NCBI RefSeq assembly: GCF_018860345.1
Contig: NZ_JAHKPJ010000012.1
Coordinates: 186,001-250,000 of the forward strand
DNA length: 64,000 bases
Direction: 5' to 3'
Source: Psychrosphaera sp. F3M07
Lineage (GTDB): Bacteria > Pseudomonadota > Gammaproteobacteria > Enterobacterales > Alteromonadaceae
The notes under the pieces were generated by a model. That model was not told where the DNA came from. It saw only the letters and a list, made by a program, of their open reading frames with translations, and made no database searches. Of this stretch, positions 1 to 9,241 are shown piece by piece (within the stretch, counting starts at the first letter, position 1; each line of letters opens with the position of its first letter). Both the position numbers and the translations under genes were made by a program.

Positions 1-1459
1 TATCTAACTGAACGCCATTAACATCTACCAATTCAGGTTTAGTAAAAGAATCGGTTCCTTTGCTGCCACTGTCTATTTGATTAGCAAATAAACTGGCCGT
101 ACGGATATCTAATATGGATTTTAATTCAGCATCTGTGCTCATTTCATTTTTATTAGAAACCTTGACTTCGGTATTCATCAATTCGTCTAATTCATCACTG
201 AATTGCGCCGAAAATTTACCATTTTCAATTTCAGTTGCATTTTGTTGTTTATTTATTTGCATCAACGCAGGATTTACAAAACTTAGTACATTGCTCTGTT
301 TGGTTGTTTGTTCAACTAAACTGGGTTGTTTAGTATTATCTGCATTTTGTGCTTGTTGAATTTGTTGCTGCAATGCCGAATTAGCAATGACCTGTGCATT
401 ATCTTGATTTAGCTTTTTTTCACTTTGAGCTTCTGCGTTTAATGACGAATCTTTCCCATCAAGATTTGAATCAGTATTTTGAGATACATTTTTTTGTGTT
501 TGAGCTAACAAATCTGAAATGATTTGGTCTTGATCAGCGCTTTTAGTTTCACCGTCATCGGTTACATTTTCAGCATCATTATTCTCGCCTTCTTGTGCAA
601 CCTTATCCGCAAGTAAACTGGTTAATTGAGAGAACTGAATCTCACTGTCATCTTGCTGCTGTGATGTTAAACTCGCAAAATCTGAAAATAGTTTTTTAAC
701 CGCTGATTGTTCAGACTCTAATAACATATCGATTAATTCATCGCTCGGTAACTCTCGGGTTTGACCGTCTGATGCCGCGACTGATTTACTGTATTTATCG
801 TTATCTGTCGTTTGTGAACTTGAAGACTGATCAGATTTCTTCTCATTATCAGCCACAATTTTCATGAAGGTATCTAACCAAGATGCACTATCGACTTCGT
901 TACTCACGTCCATGTCAGATTTTGTATTATCGTCTGTTGTTGCATTCTTCGATTGAGGATCAATATTGGACTCATCAACCTTATTAGTGTGAACCGCACC
1001 TTGTGCTGCAACATTAGCGTCGGCTGCTATTTCAGTTTCACTTTTGTCTGTTGGCTTTGAATCATCCACATCGTTAGTGGCATCTTTTGTCACTTCAACT
1101 TTGTCAGCTCCTTGATTTCGATCTTGCGAATGTTGCGTCTCAGAGCGCGGGTTCATCCGTTTGTTAGATTGATTATTAGCCTCTTCAGTTTTTGCGTTAT
1201 TTGATTGTTTTGCTCGTTGTGCATTACGCTCGTTTTCAACTCTAGCTTGCGTTTGCTCTTGTTGCTGCCGTTGCTGTTGGCGTACATGATCATTTTTTGC
1301 CGCTTCTTGTCGTTGTTCTGTATTCAACTGATGTTGACGACTTTCATACATGGCGTCTTCGAATTTACGATCAGAGCTATTTTGATTGGATTGATTTGCT
1401 ACAGCTTCACGCTTTTGTTCACTAACAGTATGATTTGATAGTATTTTATTTGGTAGCAT
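1..1459 (-). CDS. fliK: Flagellar hook-length control protein FliK, N-terminal part (3' end outside window)
   Basis: An open frame of 486 codons starts with ATG at 1459, preceded by a good ribosome site (AAGGAGATACA), and runs off the left edge without a stop. The visible protein is hydrophilic and of low complexity, rich in Gln, Asn, Asp, Ser and Lys, with no membrane segment. This is typical of the disordered N-terminal ruler part of FliK. The conserved C-terminal switch domain would lie beyond position 1 and cannot be seen. FliK is secreted by the flagellar export apparatus, measures hook length and switches export to filament proteins. Assignment rests on composition plus position directly after fliJ. 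Family-level sequence identity is weak in this region, so the call is mainly contextual. Confidence 0.8.
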   Translation of the reverse strand, partial: MLPNKILSNHTVSEQKREAVANQSNQNSSDRKFEDAMYESRQHQLNTEQRQEAAKNDHVRQQQRQQQEQTQARVENERNAQRAKQSNNAKTEEANNQSNKRMNPRSETQHSQDRNQGADKVEVTKDATNDVDDSKPTDKSETEIAADANVAAQGAVHTNKVDESNIDPQSKNATTDDNTKSDMDVSNEVDSASWLDTFMKIVADNEKKSDQSSSSQTTDNDKYSKSVAASDGQTRELPSDELIDMLLESEQSAVKKLFSDFASLTSQQQDDSEIQFSQLTSLLADKVAQEGENNDAENVTDDGETKSADQDQIISDLLAQTQKNVSQNTDSNLDGKDSSLNAEAQSEKKLNQDNAQVIANSALQQQIQQAQNADNTKQPSLVEQTTKQSNVLSFVNPALMQINKQQNATEIENGKFSAQFSDELDELMNTEVKVSNKNEMSTDAELKSILDIRTASLFANQIDSGSKGTDSFTKPELVDVNGVQLD

Positions 1460-1468
1460 TGTATCTCC

Positions 1469-1484
1469 TTCGTCGAATGACGAA
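1469..1484 (-). repeat. Short inverted repeat just before the fliK ribosome site
   Basis: Six-base arms TTCGTC and GACGAA with a four-base loop end immediately before the GGAGAT ribosome site of fliK. It could fold in the mRNA leader and affect fliK translation. This is only a visible hairpin; no function is known. The rest of the 115-base fliJ-fliK gap holds another small hairpin (TGGTTA-ATAC-TAACCA) and no clear promoter. Confidence 0.3.
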
Positions 1485-1574
1485 CCTAGTATTTGAACGT
1501 TTCGAATAACGATTTAATGGTTAGTATTAACCAATGACATGGCATAGTTATTCAAATTTTGTTCCAACATTAGA

Positions 1575-2042
1575 TTAGCTAACTTGATTAGCGGCTGCGA
1601 TCTTATTTCGAATGAATTTTTGCGAGGCAAATTCATCTGATATGGATTGTTCTTCTTTATCCATAACCATTTGAATTTGATTACGTTTTTTATCTATTAA
1701 GGTTTGTACTGCTTTCACTTTTTTGCTTTGCTCTAACCAGACACTTTTACGCTGTTGTAACACTTGTTTAGAGGTTTCAGTGACTTCAATTTGTTTTTTT
1801 ATACCGGCTTCCAATTGTACGATGAATCGTTGAAAATGCTGATAATTGCCGCCTAACACACCTTGGTCACCCATAGCTTGCATACGCTTTAAGTACTCTA
1901 ACTTATAACTTTGTACTTGTTTTAATTTAGTTTGACCGGCTTGTAAAAATGATTGAGCCGATTGTAACTCAGTGGCAAATTGTTGTTCTTTTTCCGACTC
2001 AATTCTTAACAACAGTTCCAACTGTTTATTTACTTTAGCCAT
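1575..2042 (-). CDS. fliJ: Flagellar export chaperone-like protein FliJ
   Basis: A 155-residue, highly charged, Gln/Lys-rich protein predicted to be almost entirely coiled coil, with no membrane segment. Length and helical character fit FliJ (about 147 aa in enterobacteria), the stalk of the flagellar type III export ATPase that links FliI to FlhA and escorts substrates. It begins with ATG at 2042, 19 bases after the fliI stop, and is followed by fliK, the usual order fliE-F-G-H-I-J-K. FliJ proteins are poorly conserved, so the operon position is the main support. Confidence 0.88.
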   Translation of the reverse strand: MAKVNKQLELLLRIESEKEQQFATELQSAQSFLQAGQTKLKQVQSYKLEYLKRMQAMGDQGVLGGNYQHFQRFIVQLEAGIKKQIEVTETSKQVLQQRKSVWLEQSKKVKAVQTLIDKKRNQIQMVMDKEEQSISDEFASQKFIRNKIAAANQVS

Positions 2043-2061
2043 GACCGTTCTCCCTTAAAAC

Positions 2062-3399
2062 TTACTGTTGTAATTGTCTAGTCAACTGCTGCAATTGCAT
2101 AAGCGACATATCAAAAGGGGTAATTTCTTTCATCGTTTGTTGTAAATACGCATCAATAACCGGTTTCATTTGAATCGCTTTATCAACCACAGGGTTACTG
2201 CCTGGGGCGTACGCGCCAATTGATATTAAATCTTTATTTTGTTCGTAAGCAGATAATAACTTCTTAAAAATCAGAGCCATTTGCATATGTTCATGGCTAA
2301 CCACTTGTGGCATAACTCGGCTGATGGATTTAGCCACATCAATGGCAGGATAATGACCAGAGTCAGCGAGCTCACGTGACAATACAATATGTCCATCTAA
2401 AATAGCCCTTGATGCATCAGCAATAGGATCCTGCATATCATCACCTTCAGACAACACGGTATAAAACGCAGTTATCGAACCTTGATTTTCTCCTCCATTA
2501 CCAGCTCGTTCTACTAATGCAGGTAACTTCGCAAATACCGACGCCGGATACCCTTTAGTTGCTGGCGGCTCACCTATTGCTAATGCAATTTCACGCTGTG
2601 CTTGTGCATAACGTGTAATGGAGTCAATTAGTAATAGGACATTAAGCCCTTTATCTCTAAAGTACTCGGCTATTTGTGTGGCGGTTTCACAACCTTTTAA
2701 CCTGCGAATGGGTGACATATCAGCTGGAGCAGCGACTACGACAGCTTTTTCTCTGCCTTGTTCACCTAAAATATCATCAATAAATTCTTTTACTTCTCGG
2801 CCACGTTCACCAATCAGTCCTACCACGATAACGTCCGCTGACGTACCTCGGGTCATCATGCCAAGTAATACGGACTTACCAACACCAGAACCGGCAAACA
2901 ACCCCATTCTTTGACCTTGGCCAACACTAATAATGCCGTTTATTGCTTTAACACCCACATCTATAGCTGTTTTTACAGGACGTCTGGCCAACGGGTTTAA
3001 CGGTTTACTTGTTTGTTGCGCGTTAGGCTCAGCTTCAATTGCACCTAATCCGTCTAACGGGACTCCCATAGGATCAATCACCCGGCCTAACAACTTAAGA
3101 GATAGCGGTAAAGTATGACTAGAATGAGAAACGGTGACGCGGCCACCAGGCATAATGCCGCCAATCTGATCCGTTGGCATAAGAAACAATTTTTCGTTTT
3201 CAAACCCAACAACTTCGGCGTCAACTTCACCATTTAATGTTTGAATTCGACAATGACCACCTAAGGGTGCCGTACAGCCAACAGCTTCAAGAGTTAAACC
3301 TGTAACTTTGGTTAAACGTCCTGATACTTCCGGCTTGGCATCATCAATCCAGCCTTCATATTTTTTTAATTTTTGGCTTAACGTCATCATATTGATCAT
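2062..3399 (-). CDS. fliI: Flagellum-specific ATP synthase FliI
   Basis: ATPase of the flagellar type III export apparatus, related to the F1 beta subunit; it works at the cytoplasmic face with FliH and FliJ. The Walker A motif GSGVGKS is at about residues 170-176, followed by GERGREV, the Walker B region [12 protein letters not shown] and the ATPase signature [11 protein letters not shown]. The frame is open up to an ATG at 3438 (458 aa), but that start would overlap fliH by 38 bases. The ATG at 3399, directly after the fliH stop and with AAGG six bases upstream, gives 445 aa and an N-terminus ([12 protein letters not shown]) that fits the family better, so I chose it. Two further Met codons follow shortly after. 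Translation is probably coupled to fliH. Confidence 0.95.
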   Translation of the reverse strand: MINMMTLSQKLKKYEGWIDDAKPEVSGRLTKVTGLTLEAVGCTAPLGGHCRIQTLNGEVDAEVVGFENEKLFLMPTDQIGGIMPGGRVTVSHSSHTLPLSLKLLGRVIDPMGVPLDGLGAIEAEPNAQQTSKPLNPLARRPVKTAIDVGVKAINGIISVGQGQRMGLFAGSGVGKSVLLGMMTRGTSADVIVVGLIGERGREVKEFIDDILGEQGREKAVVVAAPADMSPIRRLKGCETATQIAEYFRDKGLNVLLLIDSITRYAQAQREIALAIGEPPATKGYPASVFAKLPALVERAGNGGENQGSITAFYTVLSEGDDMQDPIADASRAILDGHIVLSRELADSGHYPAIDVAKSISRVMPQVVSHEHMQMALIFKKLLSAYEQNKDLISIGAYAPGSNPVVDKAIQMKPVIDAYLQQTMKEITPFDMSLMQLQQLTRQLQQ

Positions 3400-3400
3400 T

Positions 3401-4438
3401 TTAACCTTCGTTACCTTCAGGCTTAAGCGTTGAGTCATTATTTGGCTCTAAACTTGGCTCTTCAGTTTGAGCGGCGTTCATTTCTTCAATTTTTTCAGTT
3501 GTGTGTGCGGGAACCTGTTCATCTATATTTGAGGTATCAACAGGCTGATGTTGACTTTCTGAGACCGCATTACTCTCCAAATCTTCTTCTGGTATATGGC
3601 GGGTTGTTTGTTGTGAATAGTCGTTCAACTCTTTGTTTAATTCTGCTTTTTCGATAAAGTGGCCAATACTTTGTTTTATGCGTTGTTTAACACTACGGTC
3701 GATTAACGAGTCTGGCGTCATCACGATGATATCGCCTTGTTGATATCCAGGCTCTTCTTTAATGATCCATTTTTGTTCAATAATCGCTTCTTCTGAATAC
3801 GTTTCAGTTAACAATTTGAGATCGTCTGGATGTATATGTATTTCGGCAAAGTCGGTATTAAAAGGTAACGATGATGTTGCTTCATGCAGAACCGTCAACA
3901 ATACGTCTTTATTAGTTTTGATTTCTTGACGTATCACAGATTCAGCCAACATAACCGCTAAGTTTAATAGTTGTTGTTCCGCGGTTTTATCTACTTTTTC
4001 AATTGGATGATAAAGCTGATGAGTTAAGTCTTTTAATCGAGCAATTTTTTCATTTATTTCAAATTGGCCTTGCTCTAGGCCGGCCAAATAACCTTGCTCA
4101 TGACCATTTTTAACGCCTAGTTCATGACCTTCTTGTAACCCTTGAGCTTCACCAACTTGATAACCTTCTTCTTTACCAAGTTCAAAACCTTCGTTGTAAG
4201 CATCCTGACGAATTTGCTCAATTTCTTCAGCCGTTAACGGTTTAACGTCTTCTTCTTCAACCGCTTCTTGTAATAAAGCTTTGCTGTATAACTCTTCTAA
4301 AGGTGTACCCATGAAGTTGGTTTTACCAACAAACTCAGATTTTTTACTTTGTGTTACATCTGGTGCAACCCAATCTTGCAGCAAATCAAGTAATTCTCTG
4401 TTTGGTGTTAGGGGTTTTTTACCTAATTTATCTATCAC
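3401..4438 (-). CDS. fliH: Flagellar assembly protein FliH (long form)
   Basis: Regulator of the export ATPase FliI. At 345 aa it is longer than the enterobacterial protein (about 235). Residues roughly 85-125 carry a run in which Gly recurs every fourth residue ([18 protein letters not shown] and onward), the GxxxG repeat typical of FliH and thought to pack FliH helices. A conserved FliH/NolV-type domain follows ([42 protein letters not shown]). The last 70 residues are acidic and of low complexity, probably a lineage-specific tail. ATG at 4438 lies 53 bases after the fliG stop; the stop is one base from the chosen fliI start. Confidence 0.93.
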   Translation of the reverse strand: MIDKLGKKPLTPNRELLDLLQDWVAPDVTQSKKSEFVGKTNFMGTPLEELYSKALLQEAVEEEDVKPLTAEEIEQIRQDAYNEGFELGKEEGYQVGEAQGLQEGHELGVKNGHEQGYLAGLEQGQFEINEKIARLKDLTHQLYHPIEKVDKTAEQQLLNLAVMLAESVIRQEIKTNKDVLLTVLHEATSSLPFNTDFAEIHIHPDDLKLLTETYSEEAIIEQKWIIKEEPGYQQGDIIVMTPDSLIDRSVKQRIKQSIGHFIEKAELNKELNDYSQQTTRHIPEEDLESNAVSESQHQPVDTSNIDEQVPAHTTEKIEEMNAAQTEEPSLEPNNDSTLKPEGNEG

Positions 4439-4491
4439 TATGTTATCTCTTGTTGGTAACCATTGAGGTTTATTGGGTTATCACGACTTCA

Positions 4492-5535
4492 TTATAAGAA
4501 GTCGTCACCGCCGCCGCCGCCTAACATAATTTCACCTGCGTCAGCTAATCTACGCGCTATTGCCAAAATTTCTTTCTGTGCGGTTTCAACTTCAGATACT
4601 CGAATTGGCGGCATTGCTTCTAAATCATCAGCCAACATATCGGCAGCACGTTTAGACATATTCTTGAGGATTTTATCTTTAAGGGCTTCATCTGCCCCCT
4701 TAATCGCACGCATTAATGAATCTTGCTGTACTTCACGTAAAATCGCTTGAATTCCGCGGTCTTCTACATCAATTAAGTTATCAAATACAAACATTAAGTC
4801 TTGGATTTGTTGTGCCATTTCTTCGTCATGTTCACGCATCGCATCCATCAACTGACCTTCAATATTGGTATCTAAGAAGTTCATAATTTCTGCAGCGGCT
4901 TTCATGCCGCCCATTTTGGCTGCTTGAGCACCAGCTTGACCCGCAAACTGTTTCTCCATAATTTCGTTCAATTCTTGTAATGCAGCAGGCTGAACTTCCT
5001 CTAAGTTCGCGATGCGCATGGTTAAGTCTATTCGAACTTTATCCGAGAACTGCCCCAAAATTTCGGCCGACTGATCCGGTTCTAAATAAGCGAGTACAAT
5101 GGTTTGTATCTGTGGATGCTCATTTCGAATAATATTCGCAACTTGTTTAGAGTCCATCCATTTTAATGAGTCTAAGCCTTTAGCTCCGCCACCTAAAATA
5201 ATTTGATCTAATAATGTTGCTGCTTTTTCTTCACCTAACGCTGCGGTCAATGCTTTCTTGATAAAGTCTTCAGATTGGAAACCAATCGTACTGTAATCTT
5301 GAATTTGTTCGATAAAGGTACGATGAACCGCAGATATCTTATCCTGGCTTAAGTCATCAACTTGTGCCATCGCGATACCTACTTTCTGAACTTGTTTAGG
5401 TTCAAGGTGTTTTAGTATTTGAGCTGCATCTTCTTCCGATAAACTTAATAGTAATATCGCCGCTTTTTCAACACCTTCTAGTTTGTCTACGTCAAACTTA
5501 GGTTTTTGCTCTTCTATTGCTGCTGCATCACTCAT
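4492..5535 (-). CDS. fliG: Flagellar motor switch protein FliG
   Basis: 347-residue rotor protein of the C-ring that binds the FliF MS-ring and receives torque from the stators. Visible family features: N-terminal GVEKAAILLLSLSEEDAAQIL, the middle-domain EHPQ motif (NEHPQIQTIVLAYL), and the C-terminal torque helix with charged residues (LMRAIKGADEALKDKILKNM). The C-terminus ends with a Gly-rich tail then DDFL. Its start overlaps the end of fliF by 8 bases, which suggests translational coupling and conserves the fliF-fliG order. Length is normal. Confidence 0.98.
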   Translation of the reverse strand: MSDAAAIEEQKPKFDVDKLEGVEKAAILLLSLSEEDAAQILKHLEPKQVQKVGIAMAQVDDLSQDKISAVHRTFIEQIQDYSTIGFQSEDFIKKALTAALGEEKAATLLDQIILGGGAKGLDSLKWMDSKQVANIIRNEHPQIQTIVLAYLEPDQSAEILGQFSDKVRIDLTMRIANLEEVQPAALQELNEIMEKQFAGQAGAQAAKMGGMKAAAEIMNFLDTNIEGQLMDAMREHDEEMAQQIQDLMFVFDNLIDVEDRGIQAILREVQQDSLMRAIKGADEALKDKILKNMSKRAADMLADDLEAMPPIRVSEVETAQKEILAIARRLADAGEIMLGGGGGDDFL

Positions 5536-7249
5536 CTTCTAATAACCACCCTTTCACTACTTGAGACGATAACTCTGGTTCATTTGCAACTAACGCTCGT
5601 ACTGCTTTCAATAGGTCTTCATCACCATGTAAATCTGGTAACTGTAACGAACCGTCTGCCGCGAAACCGATATCAGCCTCATCAAATTCTGTTGTTAACA
5701 TGTCTAACGTTGCATCACCTAAGTCTACACCACCTAACGAATCTTCTTCATACTGATCTGAGTCGTCTGGGTAAATTAGTTTTCTTAACATTGGACGAAC
5801 AAGTCCTAATATCAATGTCATGATAACAATCATGCCCACTAATAGTTTGAATAACGGTTGGAACCACTCTTGTTCATATAACGGTATTTCGATATCAGCA
5901 ACATCAACCGGTTTATTAAATGGAATGGTAACGACTTCCAAGATGTCACCGCGGTTCATATCAAATCCAATACCACCTTGTAATAATCGACGGATATTAA
6001 CTAAAGCTTGCTGTGAACGAGGCACTCGTTGAATTGTTCCATCTTCTGCTGTTGTCGTTAAATAGTCGACTGCAACAGAAACACTAACTCGACGTACAAC
6101 TCCGGTCTGACTTTGTTTATGGCTTATCGTTTGATCTAACTCATAGTTACGAGTTTGTTCTTTATGGCTACGACCACTGCTGCTTCTCGTCATACCATTA
6201 GATGCATTTTCTGGAATGTCAGACTCTAATGGTGGTTGATTGGATAATGCCCCAGGAATTCCTAACGCACCGTTCCCCGTTGTATTGTCTTCAATTAATA
6301 ATTCACTACGAATTGCTGGTAGATCAGGGTTATAGGTTTTTTGCGTTTCTTGAACTTGCGTGAAGTCCATTGTTACGTCCACTTGTGCCGTGTAATTTTC
6401 TAAACCGACAACCGGTGACAAGATTGAGTCTAATTTGTTTTTGTATTCTTCTTCACGTTTACGTTCAATATCAAACTGTTTTCTTGATAATGCAGATAAT
6501 GAGTTTTGAGAACCAGAGTTTAACAAACGGCCATTTTGATCGGTCACGGTAACTTTGGCTGGATCTAAACCTTGAACTGCAGAAGCCACGATGTCCACAA
6601 TAGAATCGATTTCTTCTTCCGCTAACATACGACCTGTTTTTTGCGTGATCACAACTGTCGCTGATGGTTTTTTAGAATGTCTTGCAAAGATGTTTTCTTT
6701 TGGTATCGCCAATAATACTCTGGCACGGGCGACTGAATTTAATTCTTCAATGGTTCTTGCTAATTGTTGTTCACGGCCATGTTTTAAACGTTCGGTTTCC
6801 ATACGTTGACTTACGCCAAAACCTGAATCTTGCATTAAGATGTCAGAACCTTCTGTAGGGTTATTAGTTAATCCGCCACGAGCTAACGACAATTTGATGT
6901 TTTGATAATCATCACCATCAACCATGATCACATTTTGATCTAAAACATACTCAATTTTTTGTCCGTCTAAATAATCAAGGGTTTCGATTAGCTGTTCAGT
7001 TTCAAACTTGCCCAATGGACGCATATCCGGTTCACGAGACCAGATGATAATAAAAATAGCAATGGCTAAACAAATAGTAAGGGCAATGACAAGTGCGCCC
7101 TGACGCATAACTTCTGCGCTAGAAATTGCATTCATAAACCCAGACTTTTGTTCTTCCACCATGTCCATGTTATCCATGGAAAGTGAAACAACATCCGACG
7201 ATAAGTCGTTGTCATTTGGAGATGTGATTTGTGTTGATTCGTCAGCCAC
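5528..7249 (-). CDS. fliF: Flagellar MS-ring protein FliF
   Basis: 573-residue inner-membrane ring protein, the base on which the rotor and export gate are built. Two membrane segments flank a large periplasmic domain: one near residues 50-70 (ALVIALTICLAIAIFIIIW) and one near residues 465-490 (FKLLVGMIVIMTLILGLV). Conserved MS-ring segments are visible: RGGLTNNPTEGSDILMQ, ERLKHGREQQLARTIEELNSV and ARVLLAIPKENIF. The cytoplasmic C-terminus ends with a FliG-binding-like segment (VVKGWLLEDE). It lies 40 bases after fliE and overlaps fliG by 8 bases. Confidence 0.98.
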   Translation of the reverse strand: MADESTQITSPNDNDLSSDVVSLSMDNMDMVEEQKSGFMNAISSAEVMRQGALVIALTICLAIAIFIIIWSREPDMRPLGKFETEQLIETLDYLDGQKIEYVLDQNVIMVDGDDYQNIKLSLARGGLTNNPTEGSDILMQDSGFGVSQRMETERLKHGREQQLARTIEELNSVARARVLLAIPKENIFARHSKKPSATVVITQKTGRMLAEEEIDSIVDIVASAVQGLDPAKVTVTDQNGRLLNSGSQNSLSALSRKQFDIERKREEEYKNKLDSILSPVVGLENYTAQVDVTMDFTQVQETQKTYNPDLPAIRSELLIEDNTTGNGALGIPGALSNQPPLESDIPENASNGMTRSSSGRSHKEQTRNYELDQTISHKQSQTGVVRRVSVSVAVDYLTTTAEDGTIQRVPRSQQALVNIRRLLQGGIGFDMNRGDILEVVTIPFNKPVDVADIEIPLYEQEWFQPLFKLLVGMIVIMTLILGLVRPMLRKLIYPDDSDQYEEDSLGGVDLGDATLDMLTTEFDEADIGFAADGSLQLPDLHGDEDLLKAVRALVANEPELSSQVVKGWLLEDE

Positions 7250-7289
7250 TTTAGATACCTTTATTTGAAACTGTTAATTCGATGACCAA

Positions 7290-7637
7290 TTAAACTGGCA
7301 TGCTCATTATTTGTTTGTAAGCTTCTACTAATTTATTTCTAACCTGAACCGTCGCTTCAAAAGCAATGCCGGCTTTATTTGATGCTATAACCGTTTCCGC
7401 TAGGGTAACTGAACGATCGCCCATTTCTAACGCGGTTTTTAATTCACCCGACTTAGCTTGGATATCGTTAACGTTGTTTATGGCTTGTTCTAATAACTGG
7501 CCAAAATTTGAAGAGGATGTGTTGTTAACCTGTTGAGGATTCACTTCCATGTTAGGACGTATAGCAGGAGCAGAACCAGAAACTTGATTCGCCATTGCTT
7601 GCAGTTCTGAATATAAATTATTAGCTTGAATGTTCAT
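7290..7637 (-). CDS. fliE: Flagellar hook-basal body protein FliE
   Basis: 115-residue rod-base adapter between the MS ring and proximal rod. The conserved C-terminal half is clear: FGQLLEQAINNVND, MGDRSVTLAETVIASNKAGIAFEATVQVRNKL and the ending VEAYKQIMSMPV. No signal peptide, as expected for a type III substrate. It is the first gene of the fliEFGHIJ(K) unit, and a sigma-54 promoter lies about 50 bases upstream of its ATG. Confidence 0.97.
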   Translation of the reverse strand: MNIQANNLYSELQAMANQVSGSAPAIRPNMEVNPQQVNNTSSSNFGQLLEQAINNVNDIQAKSGELKTALEMGDRSVTLAETVIASNKAGIAFEATVQVRNKLVEAYKQIMSMPV

Positions 7638-7686
7638 AAATAAAATCCTCTTAAAGACACGATTCGCCTTAAACTAAGCTGGATTT

Positions 7687-7702
7687 TGCAGATATAATGC
7701 CA
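7687..7702 (-). promoter_or_regulatory. Sigma-54 promoter of the fliE operon
   Basis: Minus-strand sequence TGGCATTATATCTGCA matches the -24/-12 consensus TGGCAC-N5-TTGCA, with GG and GC exactly 12 bases apart, about 50 bases before the fliE ATG. In Vibrio and Alteromonadales, FlrC activates fliE-type promoters with sigma-54. The adjacent flrC gene makes FlrC control likely here; FlrC binding itself is inferred. Confidence 0.85.
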
Positions 7703-7801
7703 GTTTTTAACCCGTTGTTTTTAAAGGGTTTTATTAAAAATTTTGACGTATTTGGGGAATGACAAAAATTTGACTTGAACAAATGGAGCAGAAACAGCAA
7801 A

Positions 7802-7831
7802 GCCCTATGTGATGATAAAATCGCATAGGGC
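7802..7831 (-). terminator. Hairpin after flrC, probable weak terminator
   Basis: Arms GCCCTATG and CATAGGGC with additional GAT/ATC pairing in the loop region, beginning 31 bases past the flrC stop. Only a weak T-rich stretch (CTTTGCTGTTTC) follows on the minus strand, so termination may be partial. It separates flrBC from the fliE promoter. Confidence 0.55.
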
Positions 7832-7861
7832 GTTAGCCGATTTGGACTAAAACGTTCTGAA

Positions 7862-9241
7862 TTAAGCCGGAACTTCTATACCTAGCTCACGCATCTTAGC
7901 TAATTTATAACGTAACGTTCTTGGACTAATTCCTAGTTTTTCCGCTACATCTTTGCGTTTACCTCGGCACGCTAATAACGCATCTAATATAAGTCGATTC
8001 TCTTGATCTCGTATTTCCATCTTAAAATCAGGTGACTCTTCTAATTCTGGCGCTATCTGTGGTGCCGCTTCTGTTAATAAATCTGCTTTAATACCTGCAG
8101 CGATATTATCGATAGCAAACTCTTCTAATAAGATATGTTCCACTTCAATTTTATCGTCAACACACAATATCAAGGCACGTTGGATCACATTGTCTAGTTC
8201 TCGTACGTTACCAGGCCATGAGTGATTCAATAGTTTCGCTTTTGCTGCGGCTGAAAAATCAGGGATCTCTCGTCCCATCTCAACACAATGGCGGCTTAAT
8301 AAATAAAATGCGATTGGTGTAATGTCATCTTTTCGTTGTGCTAATGGCAACCAACGTATTGGGAATACATTAAGACGATAATATAAATCTTCTCTGAACT
8401 TACCTTCACGTACCGCAGACATTAAATCACGGTTAGATGTCGCTAAGACACGAACATCAAGTTTAATGGTTTTACGACTGCCTAAACGTTCCACTTCACG
8501 TTCTTGTAATACCCGTAATAACTTGGCTTGTAGATTCATATCCATTTCGGTTATTTCATCTAACAATATGGTGCCGTGTTGGGCTTGTTCAAACTTACCT
8601 GGGCATGCTTGTATTGCGCCAGTGAACGCCCCTTTTTCATAACCAAATAAGGTTGCTTCCAACATGTTGTCTGGAATAGCGGCACAGTTAATCGCGATGA
8701 AATCATGATCAGAACGATTGGATTGGTCGTGTATATAACGTGCCATTACCTCTTTACCCGCACCACTTGGTCCGGTGATCATCACACTTGCGTCTGATAA
8801 AGCGACTTTGGCCGCTAATTTTAATAATTCTTTACTTTTTTGATCAGCAACTATCGGAGTATGTCGCTCGACTTGTTTAACTGGCGCATAACGCCCCACC
8901 ATATTTAACAACACTTCTGGCGCAAAAGGTTTGGCCATATAATCAATCGCACCATATTTCATTGCTTCCACAGCGTGATCGATTGTGGCATATGCCGTCA
9001 TTAATAAAAATGGCGTATTGGGATACAACTTACGAACCGACTTTAATAAATCCAGTCCACTCAATCCGCCCATTTGGACATCTGAAATAATAATATCAAT
9101 AACTTTTTGTTTTAATAACACTAACGCAGATTCAGCTGAATCAGCTTCAACTACTGAATAACCTGCAATAGATAAAGTATCGACAAGAGCTTCTCTAAGA
9201 CCTGAATCGTCCTCAACTACTAATATTTGTGATTGACTCAT
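7862..9241 (-). CDS. flrC: Sigma-54-dependent flagellar response regulator FlrC
   Basis: 459-residue NtrC-type activator. Order of domains: receiver (residues 1-120, phosphoacceptor Asp54 in IIISDVQMGG), AAA+ sigma-54 activation domain (Walker A GPSGAGKE at 157-164; GAFTGA sigma-54 contact loop at 204-209), and a C-terminal Fis-type helix-turn-helix (RKDVAEKLGISPRTLRYKL). In polar-flagellated gammaproteobacteria, FlrC phosphorylated by FlrB switches on class III genes (basal body, hook), consistent with the sigma-54 promoter before fliE. It overlaps flrB by 4 bases (ATGA), so the pair is translationally coupled. Also called FleR in Pseudomonas. Confidence 0.95.
   Translation of the reverse strand: MSQSQILVVEDDSGLREALVDTLSIAGYSVVEADSAESALVLLKQKVIDIIISDVQMGGLSGLDLLKSVRKLYPNTPFLLMTAYATIDHAVEAMKYGAIDYMAKPFAPEVLLNMVGRYAPVKQVERHTPIVADQKSKELLKLAAKVALSDASVMITGPSGAGKEVMARYIHDQSNRSDHDFIAINCAAIPDNMLEATLFGYEKGAFTGAIQACPGKFEQAQHGTILLDEITEMDMNLQAKLLRVLQEREVERLGSRKTIKLDVRVLATSNRDLMSAVREGKFREDLYYRLNVFPIRWLPLAQRKDDITPIAFYLLSRHCVEMGREIPDFSAAAKAKLLNHSWPGNVRELDNVIQRALILCVDDKIEVEHILLEEFAIDNIAAGIKADLLTEAAPQIAPELEESPDFKMEIRDQENRLILDALLACRGKRKDVAEKLGISPRTLRYKLAKMRELGIEVPA

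Noticed and set aside
1551-1566. Minus-strand TGGAAC-N5-TTGAA before fliK, a possible sigma-54 promoter
   Set aside because: The nearly invariant -12 GC is GA and the -24 element has TGGA instead of TGGC. It overlaps the end of fliJ (no gap expected in this operon), so evidence is too weak.
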